This document shows, piece by piece, positions 25,254 through 32,869 of a stretch of 64,000 nucleotides of DNA. The notes under the pieces were generated by a model. It did no database searches. It was not told the origin of the DNA and was given only the letters and a program-made list of their open reading frames with translations. How positions within the stretch are numbered: the first letter of the stretch is position 1; every line of letters begins with the position of its first letter. This DNA is from Acidobacteriota bacterium (GTDB taxonomy: Bacteria; Acidobacteriota; Thermoanaerobaculia; Multivoradales; Multivoraceae), in the NCBI GenBank assembly GCA_026707325.1, contig JAPOXA010000062.1:31667-95666 (forward strand), written 5' to 3'. The position numbers were made by a program, and so were the translations under genes.

Positions 25254-26261
25254 ATGATCACCGAATCCCCTCCCGGCGAGTACGCCGCAACCGCCGTCGA
25301 GCTGGCCGGTCCGCCTATTCCGGACGGGCTCGGCGACGGCGCCCGACGGTTGCTGTCGCGGATCGGCAACACGCCCCTGATCGACCTGAGCCACGTCCTC
25401 GGACCGGCCGCGCGGGAACTCGGATCCGAACTCCTGGCCAAGGCGGAGATGGCGAATCCCGGCGGCTCGGTCAAGGACCGGCCCGCGCGTCACATGATGC
25501 TGGCGGCCCGGGACGCCGGCCAGCTAGACGGCGGCCGCCGCGTCCTGGACGCGACCTCGGGCAACACCGGCATCGCGCTCGCCATGATCGGCGCGGCGAT
25601 GGACATCGGCGTGACACTCTGCCTGCCGCGGAACGCCTCGATCGAGCGCCGCCGCATCCTCGGCGCGTTCGGCGCCGAACTCGTCCTGACCGATCCGATG
25701 GAGGGCTCCGACGGCGCCATCCGCGAGGCGCGGAGGATGATCGAGGCGGATCCCGAGGCCTTCTGCTACGTCGACCAGTACGGCAACATCGCCAACTGGC
25801 GGGCTCACTTCGAAACCACGGGCCCCGAGATCTGGGTGCAGACGGAGGGTCGGCTCACCCACTTCGTCGCGGGTCTTGGCACCAGCGGCACCTTCTGCGG
25901 CACGGCCCGGTACCTGGCCGAACGCGCTCCCGGGGTCCGGCTCATCTCGATGCAGCCGGACGGCCCCTTCCATGGTCTGGAGGGCATGAAGCACATGCCC
26001 AGCGCCCTGGTGCCGGCGATCTACGATTCTTCGATCGCCCACGAGGAAGCCGCGGTCAGCACGGAGGACGCCTACGCCGAGGTCAAGGCGCTTGCCCGGC
26101 GGAGCGGCCTGCTCGTCGGCATTTCCGCGGCCGCCAATGTGGTCGCGGCGCGGCGGATCGCCGAGCGCGCTGCGGAGGCCGGGGAGCGCGCCGTGGTGGT
26201 GACCATCCTCTGCGACGGCGCCGACAAGTACCTGTCCGAACCGTTCTGGGACGAGGACTGA
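25254..26261 (+). CDS. cysM: PLP-dependent cysteine synthase, CysM-like
   Basis: A 335-residue fold-type II PLP enzyme. It has 'LLSRIGNTPLIDLSH' near 37, the PLP Lys in 'MANPGGSVKDRPARHMM' near 67, the substrate loop 'LDATSGNTGIALAMIG' near 99, 'HFVAGLGTSGTFCGTARYL' near 203 and the C-terminal 'SGLLVGISAAANVVAARRI'. The family makes cysteine from O-acetylserine or O-phosphoserine. Together with the next two genes (JAMM protease and sulfur carrier-MoeB fusion) it matches the mycobacterial CysM-Mec-CysO route, where a protein thiocarboxylate donates sulfur and Mec releases cysteine. The ATG at 25254 is preferred; the frame stays open upstream. Confidence 0.82.
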   Translation: MITESPPGEYAATAVELAGPPIPDGLGDGARRLLSRIGNTPLIDLSHVLGPAARELGSELLAKAEMANPGGSVKDRPARHMMLAARDAGQLDGGRRVLDATSGNTGIALAMIGAAMDIGVTLCLPRNASIERRRILGAFGAELVLTDPMEGSDGAIREARRMIEADPEAFCYVDQYGNIANWRAHFETTGPEIWVQTEGRLTHFVAGLGTSGTFCGTARYLAERAPGVRLISMQPDGPFHGLEGMKHMPSALVPAIYDSSIAHEEAAVSTEDAYAEVKALARRSGLLVGISAAANVVAARRIAERAAEAGERAVVVTILCDGADKYLSEPFWDED

Positions 26262-26263
26262 GG

Positions 26264-26722
26264 ATGATCGAACTATCCCAGGGCGATCTGGCCCGCATCC
26301 GCGCACACGGCGAGGCGACGTACCCGGAGGAGTGCTGCGGCATCCTGGTCGGCAGCGTCGAGCGGACTGCCGGCGAGAACGGCGCGGCCCTGGCCCGGGT
26401 CGTGCGCCTGGTCGGCGCCGAGAACGAACGTGAGGACGAGAGCCGCCACAACCGCTACCTCATCCCGCCCGAGGTCATCCTGCGGACCGAGCGGGAGGCG
26501 CGGGCGGACGGCCTCGACGTGGTTGGCTACTACCACTCGCACCCGGATCACCCGTCGCGGCCCAGCGACTTCGACCGGGACCACGCCTGGCCGGGCTACA
26601 GTTACCTGATCGTCTCGGTGCGCGAGGGCCGCGCCAGGGACGAGCGGAGCTGGCGGCTCAGCAACGACCGTTCCCGCTTCGACGAGGAACCGATCCGTAC
26701 TCCTGAACCGCCCGCGACCTGA
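26264..26722 (+). CDS. JAMM/Mov34 (M67) metallopeptidase, Mec-like
   Basis: A 152-residue JAB1/MPN protease. The zinc site is complete: the general-base Glu in 'YPEECCGILVGS' near 23 and 'YYHSHPDHPSRPSDFD' near 88, giving H-x-H and the Ser/Asp of the JAMM motif. In M. tuberculosis the homologue Mec cuts cysteine off the carrier CysO. Here the carrier downstream is fused through its diglycine to MoeB, so an extra job as the processing protease that opens that junction is plausible; this is inference. The ATG comes two bases after the cysM-like stop. Confidence 0.85.
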   Translation: MIELSQGDLARIRAHGEATYPEECCGILVGSVERTAGENGAALARVVRLVGAENEREDESRHNRYLIPPEVILRTEREARADGLDVVGYYHSHPDHPSRPSDFDRDHAWPGYSYLIVSVREGRARDERSWRLSNDRSRFDEEPIRTPEPPAT

Positions 26723-26759
26723 AACGCAAGAGAACCGAAGAGTCCTGTGGAGACCGACG

Positions 26760-28235
26760 ATGACCGTACTCATACAGATTCCCACGCCCCTGCGGGGCTT
26801 CGCCGACGAACAGGCCGAGGTGGCGGTTGCCGCCGCCACGGTCGGCGAGGCGATGGAGCAGCTCGTCACCCGCTACGAAGGGCTGCGGCCGCACCTGTTC
26901 GGCGACGACGGCAAGCTGCGCACCTTCGTCAACCTGTTCCTGAACGACGAGGACGTGCGCTATCTGGAGCGCGAGGCGACGCCGATCAACGGCGACGCGA
27001 CGCTGGCGATCATCCCGTCGATCGCCGGCGGCACGGTGGCGGAACCGCCGCCGGCCGCGGCTCAGTCGACCGCGAAGCAGTCGACCGCGACCGAGCTGAA
27101 CCCGGAGGAGATCCTCCGCTACAGCCGTCACCTCATCATGCCCGAAGTCGGTTCCGAGGGGCAGTTGAAGCTCAAGCAGGCCAAGGTGCTGATGATCGGC
27201 ACCGGCGGGCTCGGCTCGCCGGTCGGCATGTACCTGGCCGCGGCGGGCGTCGGCCGCCTCGGCCTGGTCGACTTCGACGTCGTCGACGAATCGAACCTGC
27301 ACCGGCAGTTGCTGTACAGCAACACGGACGTCGGCCGTCCCAAGCTCGACGCCGCGGTCGAACGCCTGCACGAGGTGAACCCGCACATCGAACTCACGCC
27401 GCACCCGGTGCTGCTCGACTCGAGCAACGCGCTCGAGATCTTCGAGGACTACGACGTGATCGTCGACGGCACGGACAACTTCCCGACCCGCTACCTGGTC
27501 AACGACGCCTGCGTCCTGCTCGGCAAGCCCAACGTCTACGGGTCGATCTTCCGCTTCGAGGGCCAGGTGTCCGTGTTCTGGGGCGCCAAGGGTCCCTGCT
27601 ACCGCTGCCTGTTCGCCGAGCCGCCGCCGCCGGGACTCGTCCCCTCATGCGCCGAGGGCGGCGTCCTCGGGGTCCTTCCGGGCATCATCGGCAGCCTGCA
27701 GGCGAACGAGGTGATCAAGCTGATCATCGGTCAGGGCGATCCCCTGATCGGCCGCCTGCTCCTGTTCGACGCCCTGCGCATGAGCTTCCGCGAGCTGAAG
27801 CTGCGCAAGAACCCGGACTGCCCCATCTGCTCCGAGAACCCGACCCAGACCGAACTGATCGACTACGAGCAGTTCTGCGGCGTTCCCGCCGTCGCCGAGG
27901 AGCCCGCGCTCAACGACCTGATCGACGTGACCCCCAGCCAGGTCCAGTCCTGGATGAACGATGGCCGCGACTTCAGCATCCTCGACGTTCGGGGCCCCCA
28001 GGAGTACGCCATCTGCCGGATCGACGGCTCGACCCTGATCCCGGTCGCCGAGTTGGAGAGCCGGATCGACGAGCTCGACCCCTCGAAGCTCTGGGTCGTC
28101 CACTGCCACCACGGCCCGCGGTCGACCCGGGCAACGAACATCCTCCGCGACAACGGCTTCCCGCAGGCCTACAACCTGGCTGGCGGGATCGATGCGTGGG
28201 CGGTGGAGGTGGATCCGTCGTTGCCGCGGTATTGA
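26760..28235 (+). CDS. Three-domain fusion: CysO/ThiS-like sulfur carrier, MoeB/ThiF-type E1 and rhodanese
   Basis: A 491-residue protein. Residues 1-91 are a ubiquitin-fold sulfur carrier ('VFVNLFLNDED'-like block near 56) ending in 'IAGG' with Gly90-Gly91. A Pro/Ala/Thr linker follows to about 112. Residues 113-380 are an adenylating E1 domain: nucleotide loop 'MIGTGGLGSPVGMYLAAAGV' near 145, zinc CxxC pairs near 280 ('CYRC') and 354 ('CPIC'), and Cys in 'SCAEGGVLGVLPGIIG' near 298. Residues about 390-491 are a rhodanese with active Cys449 in 'HCHHGPRST'. MoeZ has the last two domains; the extra N-terminal carrier is the unusual part, because its diglycine end is not free. Confidence 0.9.
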   Translation: MTVLIQIPTPLRGFADEQAEVAVAAATVGEAMEQLVTRYEGLRPHLFGDDGKLRTFVNLFLNDEDVRYLEREATPINGDATLAIIPSIAGGTVAEPPPAAAQSTAKQSTATELNPEEILRYSRHLIMPEVGSEGQLKLKQAKVLMIGTGGLGSPVGMYLAAAGVGRLGLVDFDVVDESNLHRQLLYSNTDVGRPKLDAAVERLHEVNPHIELTPHPVLLDSSNALEIFEDYDVIVDGTDNFPTRYLVNDACVLLGKPNVYGSIFRFEGQVSVFWGAKGPCYRCLFAEPPPPGLVPSCAEGGVLGVLPGIIGSLQANEVIKLIIGQGDPLIGRLLLFDALRMSFRELKLRKNPDCPICSENPTQTELIDYEQFCGVPAVAEEPALNDLIDVTPSQVQSWMNDGRDFSILDVRGPQEYAICRIDGSTLIPVAELESRIDELDPSKLWVVHCHHGPRSTRATNILRDNGFPQAYNLAGGIDAWAVEVDPSLPRY

Positions 28236-28422
28236 GGGAGCGGCGAGGTAGCGACTTCAATCGACTTCTAACTCTAACGCGCCGGACGCCGTAGGCGTCG
28301 AAGTGATGTCAAGTGCCGAGCGATTTGAAGTGGACGTCCCGGCCTTCGCACCCGCGGCTCAGGCAGCGCCTCGCGGCCACGGGGGGCGGTCAGGTTCTCC
28401 GCTTGCCTTGTTGGTCCTCAAT

Positions 28423-28475
28423 GAGCTTCAACTGGGAGCCGAATCGTAACTTCGGCTGGGTTGCGCTCGAAGCTC
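28423..28475. terminator. Nested hairpin next to the small membrane gene
   Basis: An outer stem GAGCTTC (28423-28429) / GAAGCTC (28469-28475) encloses an inner stem AGCCGAA (28437-28443) / TTCGGCT (28451-28457). It abuts the stop of the minus-strand ORF at 28474, so it may end that transcript and the sulfur cassette from the other side. No T-run follows, so this is tentative. The rest of 28236-28422 shows nothing else I can name. Confidence 0.45.
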
Positions 28476-28752
28476 ATTGCAGCCGCCGCCACAAGTACAC
28501 GATGCCGGCAACGGTCACTACGGCTGCCGCGGTGGCGAGCAGCAGCAGCAGCGAGCCGCCCAGCAACAACACGAACTCGGCGGCAGGTTCCGGCGTCGTC
28601 GCAAGCTGTTGCTCAACCCACTGCGTGTCTCTCCCGCTTTGCATCCGTCTTCCCATCTCCCGTTCAAGGGCTTCGCGCCACTGCCTCGCGGATGTCCAGC
28701 GTCGGGCGAAGTAGTCGCCTGTCTTCCGCCTCGGCGGACACCGCGTAGCCAC
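28474..28752 (-). CDS. Small membrane protein, unknown
   Basis: A 92-residue ORF with a charged N-terminal half ('DYFARRWTSARQWREALERE') and one strong transmembrane helix at about 60-86 ('LLLGGSLLLLLATAAAVVTV') ending in YLWRRLQ, a normal positive anchor. This orderly layout, and the hairpin at its 3' end, suggest it is real. A longer frame on the other strand (28313-28714) has no such pattern. No family is recognised. It lies in a less regular stretch near a restriction-enzyme remnant and may be part of a decayed island. Confidence 0.4.
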   Translation of the reverse strand: MATRCPPRRKTGDYFARRWTSARQWREALEREMGRRMQSGRDTQWVEQQLATTPEPAAEFVLLLGGSLLLLLATAAAVVTVAGIVYLWRRLQ

Positions 28753-28984
28753 CGGCGCGCATCCTTCGTTCCGGCGTCCATCACGCCGAACTCCGCAGGC
28801 GCTCCGGAGTCGTTTCGATTACGCAAGCTCGGGCGGCGGGCCTCGGCGCTGCCTGTGGTTTCGCGGACAGGCGCGCCCACCAGGGCCGCGCCGGAGGACG
28901 GACTCTCAAGGCGGTCGCGCCAGGGCCTCTGAAACTTCGGCGCAGGGTGGGATTGTCGGCGAGTCGGCGAGTCATCTGTGGATC

Positions 28985-29128
28985 GGAGTCGTCCCACTCT
29001 AGCGCTAGCGCCCTCAGGATAGGGAGTACGACGAACTGCTTGAGGTCCGCCTCGTTCTTCAGGATGCCGGAGCGGATGTGTACCGCGACGGTCGTCAGAG
29101 TCGCCTGGAGGCCCAGAGGTTCATGCAC
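28985..29128 (-). pseudogene. Remnant of a type I restriction HsdR_N-like protein
   Basis: The first 50 residues of the minus frame starting at 29128 read like the N-terminus of HsdR_N/DUF4268-type nuclease proteins ('IRSGILKNEADLKQF', 'VVLPILRALALEWDDSDP'). The block K-N-E-A-x-(4)-x-V-x-P-(L/I)-L is a family mark. The pattern then breaks off; the rest of the frame to 28781 is Arg/Pro-rich with no resemblance. I read it as a truncated gene. The remainder of 28753-29329 holds nothing else recognisable apart from TACGCT near 29229, a weak -10 for the AAA gene. Confidence 0.4.
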
Positions 29129-29329
29129 GGCCCGTGTGGCTCGGTTGGTGGAGAGGATCGGCTACTCCGCCGCAGCCGTTGGCGCAACCATGATTCCGCC
29201 GACAGCGTTCGGGCGCGGTTCGCCCGCTGCTACGCTCTCCGGCGTGGCTCCGTTGACAGGCACGCCCACGGTTCCAGGGAACACCGCTGGCCAGGCAGCC
29301 GTTGGCGCCCCGCACCCCGAGAGAAGCTC

Positions 29330-30553
29330 ATGATCAACCGCCTTGCCGTCAAGGGCTTCAAGAGCTTTCGCGACGTGACAGTTCACCTGGGCGGGTTGAA
29401 CCTGTTCGTCGGCACGAACGCCAGCGGAAAGTCGAACTTCTTCGATGCTCTTCGGGTGCTGCAGGGCATCGGCAACGGCTTCACGGTGAGCGAGATCCTC
29501 GACGGAAAGCCGCGGAGCGCGACCAGCGAGGTCTGGGAAGGGATCCGGGGCGGGAGCGCCAAGGCGTGTTTCGAGGGCGCCGACCAGTTGGAGACGTTCT
29601 CGATCACTGCTGCCGGCCGCCTGAGCGTCGGAAAGGCGACCAGGCGATGGGAGTACTCCGTGAGCGTCTCTCCGAGCCGAAGTCATGTTGAGCGGGAGAG
29701 TCTGGAGTACGGAGGCCGTTCGATCTATGACTCCCGCTATGCGGACAGGGGTGGCGTAGGGAGCCCGGTTCTCAAGGTCGAGTATCAACACGGGGGGCGC
29801 GGCCGCCCCCGACACCTGCCGTTCGAACGTTCCCGGCCCGTTTTGCGGCAGTTTGAAGGCGCGAATCGCGTGGAGTCGCAGCATGGCGCGTTCGCCGCGC
29901 GAGTGGCAAATGTGTTGGCCGACATGCAGCGGGTCGACCCCGCGCCGACAATTCTGAGGGATTACGCGCAGGCGGGGCAGGTGGCCCGCATGGGCGAACA
30001 CGGTGAGAACTTCGCCGCCCTAGTCAGGGGGATCTGCGCCGACCCCGATGCGGAGGCCGGGTACCTCGAGTGGCTGCGCGAGTTGCGACCGGCGGAAGTG
30101 GACAGCGTTGCGACCTTGTCCGGCGCGGTGGGCGAGCCTCTTTTCATGCTGCGAGAGGGAGGCAGGGAGTTTCCCGCTCCTGTGTTGAGCGACGGGACGC
30201 TTCGGTTCGCCGCGATCGCCGCGGCTTTCTTTCAACCCGACATGCCGCGGATCATGACGATCGAAGAAATCGAGAACGGCATACACGCGAGCCGAACGCG
30301 TCTGATCCTGGAGCTCCTGCGCGCCAACGCTGAAGCCGGTTCGACGCAGATCCTGGCCACGACTCACTCGCCGGCGGTTCTCGCGTGGCTGGAACCGCCG
30401 GAGTACGCCACGACTCACCTCTGCCGACGCGACCAGGATACGGGTGAAGCCACGATCACGCGGCTCCGGGACGTGCCGGGCTTCGGTGATGTGGCGAGAG
30501 ACCATTCGCTGGGCGACCTGTTCACGGAAGGCTGGCTGGAGGCTTCCTGGTGA
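29330..30553 (+). CDS. AAA-family ATPase (AAA_21/RecF-like), partner of the next gene
   Basis: A 407-residue ABC-type ATPase. Walker A is 'FVGTNASGKSNFFDALRVL' near residue 23. The signature 'VLSDGTLRFAAIAAAFF' lies near 285, Walker B 'IMTIEEIENGIHASR' near 309 and the switch His in 'ILATTHSPAVLAWL' near 343. The ATG at 29330 is chosen because the fold starts at once with 'MINRLAVKGFKSFRDVTVHL'; upstream frame is not protein-like. No TOPRIM is fused. Its stop overlaps a TOPRIM-like gene (GTGA). Such ATPase plus TOPRIM pairs include PARIS and other anti-phage systems, so defence is a reasonable guess. Confidence 0.8.
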   Translation: MINRLAVKGFKSFRDVTVHLGGLNLFVGTNASGKSNFFDALRVLQGIGNGFTVSEILDGKPRSATSEVWEGIRGGSAKACFEGADQLETFSITAAGRLSVGKATRRWEYSVSVSPSRSHVERESLEYGGRSIYDSRYADRGGVGSPVLKVEYQHGGRGRPRHLPFERSRPVLRQFEGANRVESQHGAFAARVANVLADMQRVDPAPTILRDYAQAGQVARMGEHGENFAALVRGICADPDAEAGYLEWLRELRPAEVDSVATLSGAVGEPLFMLREGGREFPAPVLSDGTLRFAAIAAAFFQPDMPRIMTIEEIENGIHASRTRLILELLRANAEAGSTQILATTHSPAVLAWLEPPEYATTHLCRRDQDTGEATITRLRDVPGFGDVARDHSLGDLFTEGWLEASW

Positions 30554-31113
30554 GCTTTCGGGTTCTCGTCATCCCGGAAGATCCCACGCACAACGGCTAC
30601 ATCCTGAAACCGCTAGCGGAAATGGTCCTGGCGGAAGCCGGTAGACCCGCCGCCACGGTGACGGTGCTCACGAACCCCAGAGTTCGCGGTTACGACCAAG
30701 CCGTCAGCGTTATCCGGGGCGGACTCTCTTCGCGCTACCGCTTCATGGACCTCTGGTTGTTTCTTCCCGACGCCGACAGGGCGAGCGAGGAGGCGATGCG
30801 CAGTCTCGAACTGGAGCTGGAGAGCGAAGGTGTCACGCTGCTCTGCTGTCCTGCCAGACCCGAGGTCGAGATCTATGCCTGTGTGGCCTATCGGGGGGAG
30901 CTTCGCGGATCCTGGGCCGAAGCTCGTTCGAACCCGCGATTGAAGGAGACGGTCTTCGAACCGCTGCTACAAGCGCATGGCGACCCCCGTCGTCCCGGGG
31001 GCGGCAGAGGCTCGATGACCGAGAAGTCGATAGCCCAGCGCCGGCGGTTCTTTCAGCTTTGCCCCGAGATTGCCGAGTTGCGGAACCGCATCGAGGAGCT
31101 TCTCGACGGCTGA
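30550..31113 (+). CDS. DUF4276/TOPRIM-like effector candidate
   Basis: A 187-residue protein translated from a GTG inside the ATPase stop. It opens 'FRVLVIPEDPTHNGYILKPL', where Glu follows the first strand as in TOPRIM proteins. It continues with 'LWLFLPDADRASEEAM' near 60 (a DxD after a hydrophobic strand) and 'CCPARPEVEIYACVAYRG' near 99 (the P-x-x-E block). This E...DxD...E order is the metal-binding pattern of TOPRIM folds and of DUF4276 proteins that travel with AAA ATPases. A nuclease role is inferred from those relatives. The C-terminus is helical. Confidence 0.55.
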   Translation: MSFRVLVIPEDPTHNGYILKPLAEMVLAEAGRPAATVTVLTNPRVRGYDQAVSVIRGGLSSRYRFMDLWLFLPDADRASEEAMRSLELELESEGVTLLCCPARPEVEIYACVAYRGELRGSWAEARSNPRLKETVFEPLLQAHGDPRRPGGGRGSMTEKSIAQRRRFFQLCPEIAELRNRIEELLDG

Positions 31114-31139
31114 ACGCCGAGTGTTGACGGAGTCTCGTG

Positions 31140-32108
31140 TCAGACATCTACGAGTTCGAACGAGACGTTCCGACCGTCGACTTGTACCATCGCGTCCGGC
31201 AGTGCATCGACAGCCCGTCGCGGCAGCAGCGCGAGTCCGATGGCTGCGTCGTCGCGTGGCGACGGGGAGACGCTGGTGACCGCACCCGCGGTTCGGCGGT
31301 CGAACTCGATCTCGGCGCCGGCAGACGGGATGTGCCCGGGCTCAAAGACGAGCCGGCACATTCTCCGGGCCGGCTGGCCGCGGTAGTGGATGCGGGCGAC
31401 GATCTCCTGGCCCAGGTAGCAGCCCTTCTCGTAGTCGACGGCGTCCTGGATGCCGGTTTCCTGAGGCAGGTTGGAGTCGTCGTAGTCGACGCCCCAGAGC
31501 GGATGGCCGTGTTCGATGCGGAGGGCCTCGGTCGCCTGGCGGCCGACCCGCTGCAGAGCTGCTTCGGCCAGGTCGTCCGCCATCAGAGGCGCGATCGCCG
31601 AGGACTGCCACAGCGAAAAGGCAGGCACCCTGCCGTGGCCCTCGCGGACCAGGCGGGCCTGGTAGTCGAGGAGTTCGACTTGCGTGTGGCTCCAGGGCTC
31701 GGTCAGGTCGCGGGCTGCTGAGGCGCCGAGACTGGCGAGTACTTCGGCGCTCCTCGGCCCGGCGATCCTCACCGAAGCCATGTCGCCGAGCGGCAGGATC
31801 TCGACCTGGTCGGTGACGATGTACTTCTCCAGGTGCTCGATGATCGTCCGGCCGCGGCCCTTCGGGATCTCCAGCCACAGGCGGTCTTCGAGCGCCAGCA
31901 CGGCGGCGCTGGCGAGGATGCGGCCGCGGACGTCGGTGATGAAGCCGAAGCGGCCGGTGCCGGGTTCGAGGCCTTCGATGGCTGCGGTCACCATGCCGCC
32001 GAAGAACCGTTCGCGGTCCGGGCCCATCAGTTCCAGCCGGGAGGCCGGCGGCGGTTCGCACAGGGCGGCTTCGGTGGTGAGCAGTTCGACGTCGCGTTCG
32101 AAGCTCAT
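31140..32108 (-). CDS. ygfZ: Folate-binding Fe-S cluster protein YgfZ
   Basis: A 322-residue GcvT-like protein that supports iron-sulfur enzyme repair and maturation with tetrahydrofolate. The signature 'EKGCYLGQEIVARIHYRGQP' near residue 224 is diagnostic (KGCYxGQE). Before it are 'RLELMGPDRERFFGGMVT' near 24, 'VRIAGPRSAEVLASLG' near 112 and 'LRIEHGHPLWGVDYDD'. The C-terminal beta-barrel with 'GAVTSVSPSPRDDAAIGLAL' completes the fold. Its ATG overlaps the stop of the upstream HAD gene by four bases. It converges with the TOPRIM-like gene, 26 bp away. Confidence 0.92.
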   Translation of the reverse strand: MSFERDVELLTTEAALCEPPPASRLELMGPDRERFFGGMVTAAIEGLEPGTGRFGFITDVRGRILASAAVLALEDRLWLEIPKGRGRTIIEHLEKYIVTDQVEILPLGDMASVRIAGPRSAEVLASLGASAARDLTEPWSHTQVELLDYQARLVREGHGRVPAFSLWQSSAIAPLMADDLAEAALQRVGRQATEALRIEHGHPLWGVDYDDSNLPQETGIQDAVDYEKGCYLGQEIVARIHYRGQPARRMCRLVFEPGHIPSAGAEIEFDRRTAGAVTSVSPSPRDDAAIGLALLPRRAVDALPDAMVQVDGRNVSFELVDV

Positions 32109-32809
32109 GGCGTCCGCCGCGGGCCGCCGTGGCCGTCGAGGAGGATCTCCCGCACGGAGGCGTGGCGCAGGTCGGGCACGACCCAGCGGGCGCCCGCTTC
32201 TTCCAGCCGGTGGTCAGGGGTGAAGCCGGTGGCCACGGCCAGCACCGGGACGCCATGAGCGTCGCCGCAGGCGATGTCGCGGACAGTGTCGCCGATGATG
32301 ATGACGTCGCTCTGTTCCGGTGGAGCGCCGAGCCGGCTCGTTGCCCGTTCGACGGCGACAGGCACCAGCTCATTGCGCCGGACACCGTCCTCGCCGAACG
32401 CGCCGAAGTCGAAGAAGCGGTTCAGGCCGAAGGGTTCGAGCTTGGCCCGGGCGCCGATCTCCCAGTTGCCGGTAAGCAGTGCGACGCAGGTGTCCTCCGC
32501 GGCGGCCAACTCCTCGAGCAGTTCGACGACGCCGGGCAAGAGCCTCATCTGGTCCGGGTCAAGCCGCTCGAGCAGCTCGCTGTAGTGGGAGTGCACCTCT
32601 CCCAGGCGGCCTTCGACCTCGTCACGCGGCACGCCTGCCTCGGTCATCAGGTCGATGACCGCCTCCGTGTCCGTCCTGCCGCCGAAATCGTAGGCACGGA
32701 CGTTGCCGGTCTGGCCGAAGGTGCGCTTGAGCGCGCCCATGAAGATGGGCCCGATCTGAGGGCCGCACCGAACGAGGGTGCCGTCGATGTCGAAGAGCAG
32801 GAGCCGCAT
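32105..32809 (-). CDS. HAD-superfamily phosphatase (phosphoglycolate phosphatase-like)
   Basis: A 234-residue HAD hydrolase. Motif I is 'LLLFDIDGTLVRCGP' (nucleophile Asp near 7), motif II is 'VALLTGNWEIGARAKLEPFG' near 114, and motif IV is 'VIIIGDTVRDIACGDAHGV' near 171. A helical cap lies between residues 17 and 90 as in subclass CI phosphatases. The substrate is not determined; phosphoglycolate is the usual default. It is coupled to ygfZ, an arrangement that does not reveal the function. It diverges from the MoaD-MoaE fusion. Confidence 0.82.
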   Translation of the reverse strand: MRLLLFDIDGTLVRCGPQIGPIFMGALKRTFGQTGNVRAYDFGGRTDTEAVIDLMTEAGVPRDEVEGRLGEVHSHYSELLERLDPDQMRLLPGVVELLEELAAAEDTCVALLTGNWEIGARAKLEPFGLNRFFDFGAFGEDGVRRNELVPVAVERATSRLGAPPEQSDVIIIGDTVRDIACGDAHGVPVLAVATGFTPDHRLEEAGARWVVPDLRHASVREILLDGHGGPRRTP

Positions 32810-32869
32810 CGGGTAACCGGTGTTCCAGAGTAAGCGCGGAGACTATCCGCCCTGTTAGCCTTTCCCACC

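Noticed and set aside
29330..31113. Direct PARIS (AriA/AriB) assignment
   Set aside because: The second protein is only 187 residues and shows the DUF4276/TOPRIM-like pattern rather than recognisable DUF4435 blocks, so a named system would overstate the evidence.
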